A stretch of 64,000 bases of DNA from Bimastos eiseni (taxonomy: Eukaryota > Annelida > Clitellata > Crassiclitellata > Lumbricidae), in contig OY365810.1 in assembly GCA_959347315.1 (NCBI GenBank), forward strand, positions 29,378,924 through 29,442,923. The letters run 5' to 3'. Of this stretch, positions 61,501 to 64,000 are shown in pieces. Below the pieces are notes generated by a model. It was given only the letters and a program-made list of their open reading frames with translations, was not told the DNA's origin and did no database searches. The number at the start of each line of letters is the position of its first letter. Within the stretch, counting starts at the first letter, position 1. Position numbers and translations under genes: made by a program.

Positions 61501-63397
61501 CAGAGGATATCTATGGGGTGATATCACAATACATCGAATGGCGCTATACAATTGTTCAATTACATTACATTTCTGTCGTATCTATGTTCTCTGAACATCC
61601 GTTGAGATCTATAATAAAAACTGGTAACATTAATTTCAAATCGCAAGTAACCACAGGATAATATTCTGACACAGCATTGCACATTTCATTAGACATAGAA
61701 AAATTAACACAGATAGAATATCCACTCGTCGCCATTAAAAAGACAGAATGGAAAGACCAAGTCAATGCTCATTACCTGTGATTCTGAAGACTGAGTATGA
61801 CACCAAAAAACATCTGAGTAACACCAAAGATTATGGAAATCTTCATCTTGAAAGAGTTCAGGAAAGTTATCTTGTTTGATGACATCTGCCAAACCTGAAA
61901 TCAAAACCAGAAACAAGAAGCTTCAAAATTATTATCACACCAATTTTACATAGGCTCTTGTAAGTTATGCATTCTGGAGTACTCCCAGCCAACCCTGGTA
62001 GAACAGGGCAGTGAAAACAAGACAGGTTGACCAATAGGTATTTGATAAAGAGTGGTAGGGAGCCCAGTCAAGGTCAACTTCCAGCCACTAATAAGGAACA
62101 GCGCTGCCTGACAGCTGTCAGTGAGTGGGGCACAATAGGTCCAGTTTGAGCAACTGAGTGGTGACAGCTTCCATAAGTATGAAGAGTCCAGACCCTCAAT
62201 ACAGTTCTAGGTCTATCTACAAACCACACTGCTCACAGTCGTTTTGTGGCCATCTTCCCATTACCTTTAAAGCCAAAGCAGTCTAGACAGAGAAGTCCTA
62301 CAACACCTGTAATATATCACTGGACATAACAGCAGCATTAAAAATACCATGAAGTAATTCAGTTTCATAAGTTTCGGTTCGTTTCATAGCTTATAAGGTA
62401 GTTTGCATACTGACCGGATCCATTCCCAAAAAATATGGACTGCCTTTGAAGTTGGTAACATTGGGTTCAAGTGATGGATTCAGCATAACATAATGGTCGG
62501 GAACTGATTTGTTTGGTCTGAAAAAGTCAAAACATTAAAACTAAAAAAAACTAAATCAAAAGAAATATCAACCAAAAACATAAATTTTTTCGTAATTGCT
62601 GTGAATTAGTGACAAACGTCAGACTGTGAAACTGTGAACTGTCTTTGTCTGTTTCAGTGCACAACAGCAGCTACCTGAAACTCTTTACACAATGAGTCAA
62701 TTAAGTATATGAGAGGCATTTTTTCTTATAACCTAGATATAACTTTTCCAAATGATGCCGACCAGCCACTGTTGCTTTTAATTAAATAATTATTACCAAA
62801 CATACATGCATTCAAATGTCAATCCAAAGGAGATAATCATATTGTATACTGGCCAATGTAACAATAACCATCGTTATATATTAATCCCGTCGCACAAACA
62901 ATAAAATATTACAAAATTCAATTAGCATAATTAGAATGACAGGAAAGAGTAGGGCAAAGATAACAGCAATGATCTATGACACTGCAGACTAAAAACCATT
63001 TCAATCACCATTAACCAAAAATACAAGACAACTAATTCTGAATATATTCCAAGCAAAACTTACAGATTTTCAGTCCATGCTGAGCCAAAGACATTTAATG
63101 GTTTTGAAAAGAAGTCGTTGTACAGAAAACCAGCATAGATTGAAAATGCTCCCATCATTAAAATAATATAACGTCCACCAAAGAAGATATTCCATATCTG
63201 AAACAACAAAACAAACAAATTTACACATCTACCAAGACAGATTGAGATAATAAGAGCCACATGGACAATATGAAATTCAACAATTCATAAAACAATGCAT
63301 GTAACTAGTGTACATTATCATGTCTTTAGGTTTGTCAGTATTAAGCATTTCAACCAAACTTTAGCACAGCCTATGCCAGTTGATCAGTAACATAAAA

Positions 63398-63429
<32 letters not shown>

Positions 63430-63917
63430 GTTTATTCATCAATCCAAAAATGTAAACACAAGTACACAATATTTGCATTGGTTTAAATAGAAAGAAAACA
63501 TCCTATTCATACTTAGACATAAGCTTTAGGAAAGAAATATTGTGTAAACATAGTTTCATAACGCATTGCACTTTTTTTTATTTAGGACATCTGTACAGTA
63601 AATATTTTTCGGCAAATCTGTTTTTCATATGTTGATGAAAATTTAAACTGAAAATAAAACTCTGAAGAATTCAAAGAACAACTCTGAAGAATTCAAAGAA
63701 CAACTCTGAAGGATTCAAAGAACAATATTCAATATTGGTTAAGAAAACAAATTCATCTTGTAACAGATGTGTCTTACATCTATATCTATCTTCAGTTGCA
63801 TCAGCCGCTTTTCGAACAGCACCATCAGAAGTCCGACCATAAACATGACAAATCCATGTCCAGCATCACCAAACATCAGTGAAAAGAGGAAAGGAAAGCT
63901 GACGATGGTAAACAGCG
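51822..63917 (-). CDS. ATP6V0A: V-type H+-ATPase V0 subunit a (116 kDa), 3' 11 exons, 5' partial
   Basis: Subunit a of the membrane V0 sector; it forms the proton half-channels against the c-ring. Eleven exons (listed separately) join in phase with all GT-AG introns: 1346 nt, 447 residues to the stop, covering the membrane half of a protein normally about 830-850 residues long. Seen in order: [97 protein letters not shown], an acidic linker, [20 protein letters not shown], then [20 protein letters not shown]. The two arginines needed for proton transport in yeast Vph1 (YLRLW and LRLHW) are present. The N-terminal half lies beyond base 64000. Paralogue (a1-a4 type) cannot be assigned. Confidence 0.96.
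52100..52476. repeat. (TACA)n / (TATA)n microsatellite
   Basis: About 375 bp of tacata and tatata words. Long Tyr/Ile-rich frames on both strands are artefacts. Confidence 0.95.
52538..52838 (-). mobile_element. LINE 3' end with reverse-transcriptase C-terminus and TAA tail
   Basis: The minus-strand frame reads [40 protein letters not shown] ... [12 protein letters not shown] and stop: the typical C-terminus of a CR1/Jockey-type polymerase. A 3' UTR follows (gtagaataccttgaaggggc gctata) and a (TAA)n tail at 52538-52565. Best-preserved member of the 'tatagcgcc' family here. Confidence 0.85.
52993..53170 (-). CDS. ATP6V0A: V-ATPase a exon J: TM8
   Basis: 178 nt, acceptor gtctgcag, donor cattg|gtatgt. 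[20 protein letters not shown], then [24 protein letters not shown]. The LRLHW arginine (yeast R799) is kept. The junction reads LAHS|ELS where most members have LAHAQLS. Confidence 0.95.
53452..53569 (-). CDS. ATP6V0A: V-ATPase a exon I: TM7 with the essential arginine
   Basis: 118 nt, acceptor ttattaaag|ttccat, donor tcag|gtacag. [44 protein letters not shown] holds the arginine equivalent to yeast Vph1 R735. An internal ag (tttag|gtgat) looks like a better acceptor but would leave exon H out of frame. Confidence 0.92.
53915..54065. mobile_element. Dispersed-repeat-like fragment
   Basis: taggttttgagcaatgctttgaagacagg then ...gattccattccctagggcgag resembles the bodies of common invertebrate non-LTR or SINE repeats. 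No boundaries seen. Confidence 0.3.
54673..54798 (-). CDS. ATP6V0A: V-ATPase a exon H: acidic cytoplasmic linker
   Basis: 42 codons, acceptor tgtttacag, donor ggag|gtaagc. [20 protein letters not shown] then [16 protein letters not shown]. This linker is variable and acidic in the family, so the call rests on position, phase and splice sites. Confidence 0.85.
55298..55489. mobile_element. 192-bp hAT-type MITE
   Basis: Left end CAGGGCCATACCGAG, right end reversed TAGGGCCGTACTGAG. Flanks tatttatg / catttacg agree at 6 of 8 bases (two transitions), fitting an old 8-bp target duplication. Confidence 0.6.
55889..56219. mobile_element. 331-bp hAT-type MITE
   Basis: Left end CAGTGCTGTCCAACCTTTG, right end reversed CCGTGCTGTCCAACAAT. 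Flanks cactaaag / taccaaag agree at 6 of 8 bases. CAGTGxTGTCCAAC ends are common among hAT elements. Confidence 0.65.
56371..56557 (-). mobile_element. tRNA-derived SINE, family 1, copy d
   Basis: Same motif order as the other copies, more diverged (gagcaactgtgtgtgaaggac in the body). Here the SINE is in the sense orientation of its host gene. Confidence 0.75.
56750..57020 (-). mobile_element. LINE 3'-end remnant
   Basis: tatagctccccttcaaggagcctacttagaggcac is the shared 3' UTR. The adjacent minus-strand sequence corresponds to the polymerase C-terminus, but it is too eroded to read. Confidence 0.55.
58458..58562 (-). CDS. ATP6V0A: V-ATPase a exon G
   Basis: 35 codons, acceptor ttttgacag, donor atcg|gtatga. 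[35 protein letters not shown] gives the helix with CVPW(L/M)LxxKP and the basic stop. Confidence 0.95.
58563..59903. other. V-ATPase intron F-G
   Basis: Contains short TATG-type simple sequence near 58670-58750 and 59030-59130 and a fragment like tttatacaacaccattcagaacc (58935). The 77-residue plus-strand frame at 59301 has no supporting feature. Confidence 0.5.
59904..59971 (-). CDS. ATP6V0A: V-ATPase a exon F
   Basis: 68 nt, acceptor ttaatgtag, donor ccag|gtgagt. [22 protein letters not shown], the LINMFL motif and the short lumenal loop. Confidence 0.94.
60511..60662 (-). CDS. ATP6V0A: V-ATPase a exon E
   Basis: 152 nt, acceptor gttttttag, donor atag|gtacga. [40 protein letters not shown], then CAPSLLIG, the 'FIPExxFLxxxFGYLxxxIxxKW' helix pair. 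Confidence 0.96.
60748..61350. mobile_element. 603-bp non-autonomous hAT element with perfect 8-bp target duplication
   Basis: Ends TAGGGATGAACTAAAACTCGG and, reversed, TAGGGATGAACCGAG. The direct repeat GTCAGCTG is at 60740-60747 and 61351-61358. Subterminal 'actcgg' words are clustered at both ends. A LINE 3' fragment (60955-61025) is nested inside. Confidence 0.9.
60955..61025 (-). mobile_element. LINE 3'-tail fragment nested in the hAT element
   Basis: tttacatagtgtcccttcaa then ggttcctactcaggagcgctc matches the LINE 3' end. It lies within 60748-61350, so it inserted later or was captured. Confidence 0.6.
61776..61894 (-). CDS. ATP6V0A: V-ATPase a exon D
   Basis: 119 nt, acceptor atttcag, donor acag|gtaatg. 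It reads [40 protein letters not shown], the 'NKLxFxNSxKMKxSVIxGxxQMxFGxxLSxxNH' block. Confidence 0.96.
61931..62280 (-). mobile_element. LINE 3'-end remnant
   Basis: tttacataggctcttgtaag followed by ...ccagccaaccctggtagaacag and, further, cagtgagtggggcacaatagg parallels the 52538-52838 copy over its 3' UTR and polymerase end. Eroded. V-ATPase intron C-D. Confidence 0.6.
62415..62517 (-). CDS. ATP6V0A: V-ATPase a exon C: lumenal loop
   Basis: 103 nt, acceptor gactttttcag, donor tccg|gtcagt. [19 protein letters not shown] then [12 protein letters not shown] matches the family's 'GxPYPFGIDPxW'. Confidence 0.93.
63064..63197 (-). CDS. ATP6V0A: V-ATPase a exon B
   Basis: 134 nt, acceptor gttgtttcag, donor atct|gtaagt. 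It reads [40 protein letters not shown]: a conserved helix and the YND(C/F)FSK loop. Confidence 0.95.
63396..63428. repeat. (AATC)n microsatellite
   Basis: Eight tandem aatc units in V-ATPase intron A-B. Confidence 0.95.
63661..63726. repeat. 22-bp tandem repeat, three units
   Basis: tctgaagaattcaaagaaca repeated three times (third with one change), about 50 bp downstream of the exon A donor on the minus strand. Confidence 0.9.
63778..63917 (-). CDS. ATP6V0A: V-ATPase a exon A: first membrane helices
   Basis: 140 nt, acceptor gttcctttcag|cgctg, donor gat|gtaaga. It gives [38 protein letters not shown]. The acceptor sits at the end of a 30-bp tandem repeat. Confidence 0.93.
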
Positions 63918-63920
63918 CTG

Positions 63921-64000
63921 AAAGGAACACCATTTGAAATGTCACCTCATATAGGACCACCATTTGAAATGTCACCTCATATAGGAACACCATTTGAAAT
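63921..64000 (-). repeat. 30-bp tandem repeat abutting the V-ATPase exon A acceptor
   Basis: At least 2.6 units, each containing catttgaaatgtcacctcat, running off the window. The last unit, read on the minus strand, merges into ggtgttcctttcag, the exon A splice acceptor. Confidence 0.9.

Overview
The window is eukaryotic genomic DNA. It is AT-rich, its exons are short and separated by GT-AG (and some GC-AG) introns of 0.3-4 kb, and it is full of microsatellites, tRNA-derived SINEs, LINE 3' tails and hAT-type DNA transposons. It looks like a marine invertebrate. A classical cadherin that carries EGF and laminin-G modules before the membrane is a non-vertebrate ('type III') architecture found in echinoderms and protostomes. 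The many repeats beginning 'tttatatagcgcc...' resemble what I know from ambulacrarian genomes. That phylum-level guess is weak.

Layout. (1) 1-32178, + strand: the 3' part of a large type III classical cadherin gene. I reconstructed 29 exons whose phases all agree (6412 nt, about 2136 residues). They encode about ten extracellular cadherin repeats, the primitive classic cadherin (NC) region, EGF, LamG1, EGF, LamG2, EGFs, one transmembrane helix and a p120/beta-catenin binding tail. The gene starts before the window. (2) 32179-44471: about 12 kb without a host gene, holding a LINE 3' end, a 1466-bp hAT element with a perfect 8-bp target duplication, a second terminal-inverted-repeat element, a Charlie-like transposase remnant and a GC-rich tandem repeat. 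(3) 44472-45188, +: an intronless ORF for a probable beta-propeller (NHL-like) protein, followed by a tandemly duplicated segment. (4) 48260-48904, +: a proline-rich 214-residue protein directly after a splice acceptor. (5) 51822-63917, - strand: the last 11 exons (447 residues) of the V-ATPase V0 subunit a, with the 5' half beyond the right edge.

The host genes are not an operon; they are ordinary neighbours. The cadherin is an adhesion receptor linked to catenins. The V-ATPase a subunit forms the proton half-channels of the V0 sector.

The most unusual theme is the relation between repeats and splice sites. Four tandem-repeat arrays abut or contain real splice sites: the acceptor of cadherin exon 6, the donor of exon 9, the acceptor of exon 21 and a V-ATPase acceptor. 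Two of them have unit lengths divisible by three (24 and 15 bp) and stay open in the coding frame, so use of upstream or downstream copies would insert whole blocks of 8 or 5 residues. The same cadherin gene has an unusual number of GC-AG introns, an exon flanked by an inverted repeat pair, and a 73-bp near-perfect intronic hairpin.
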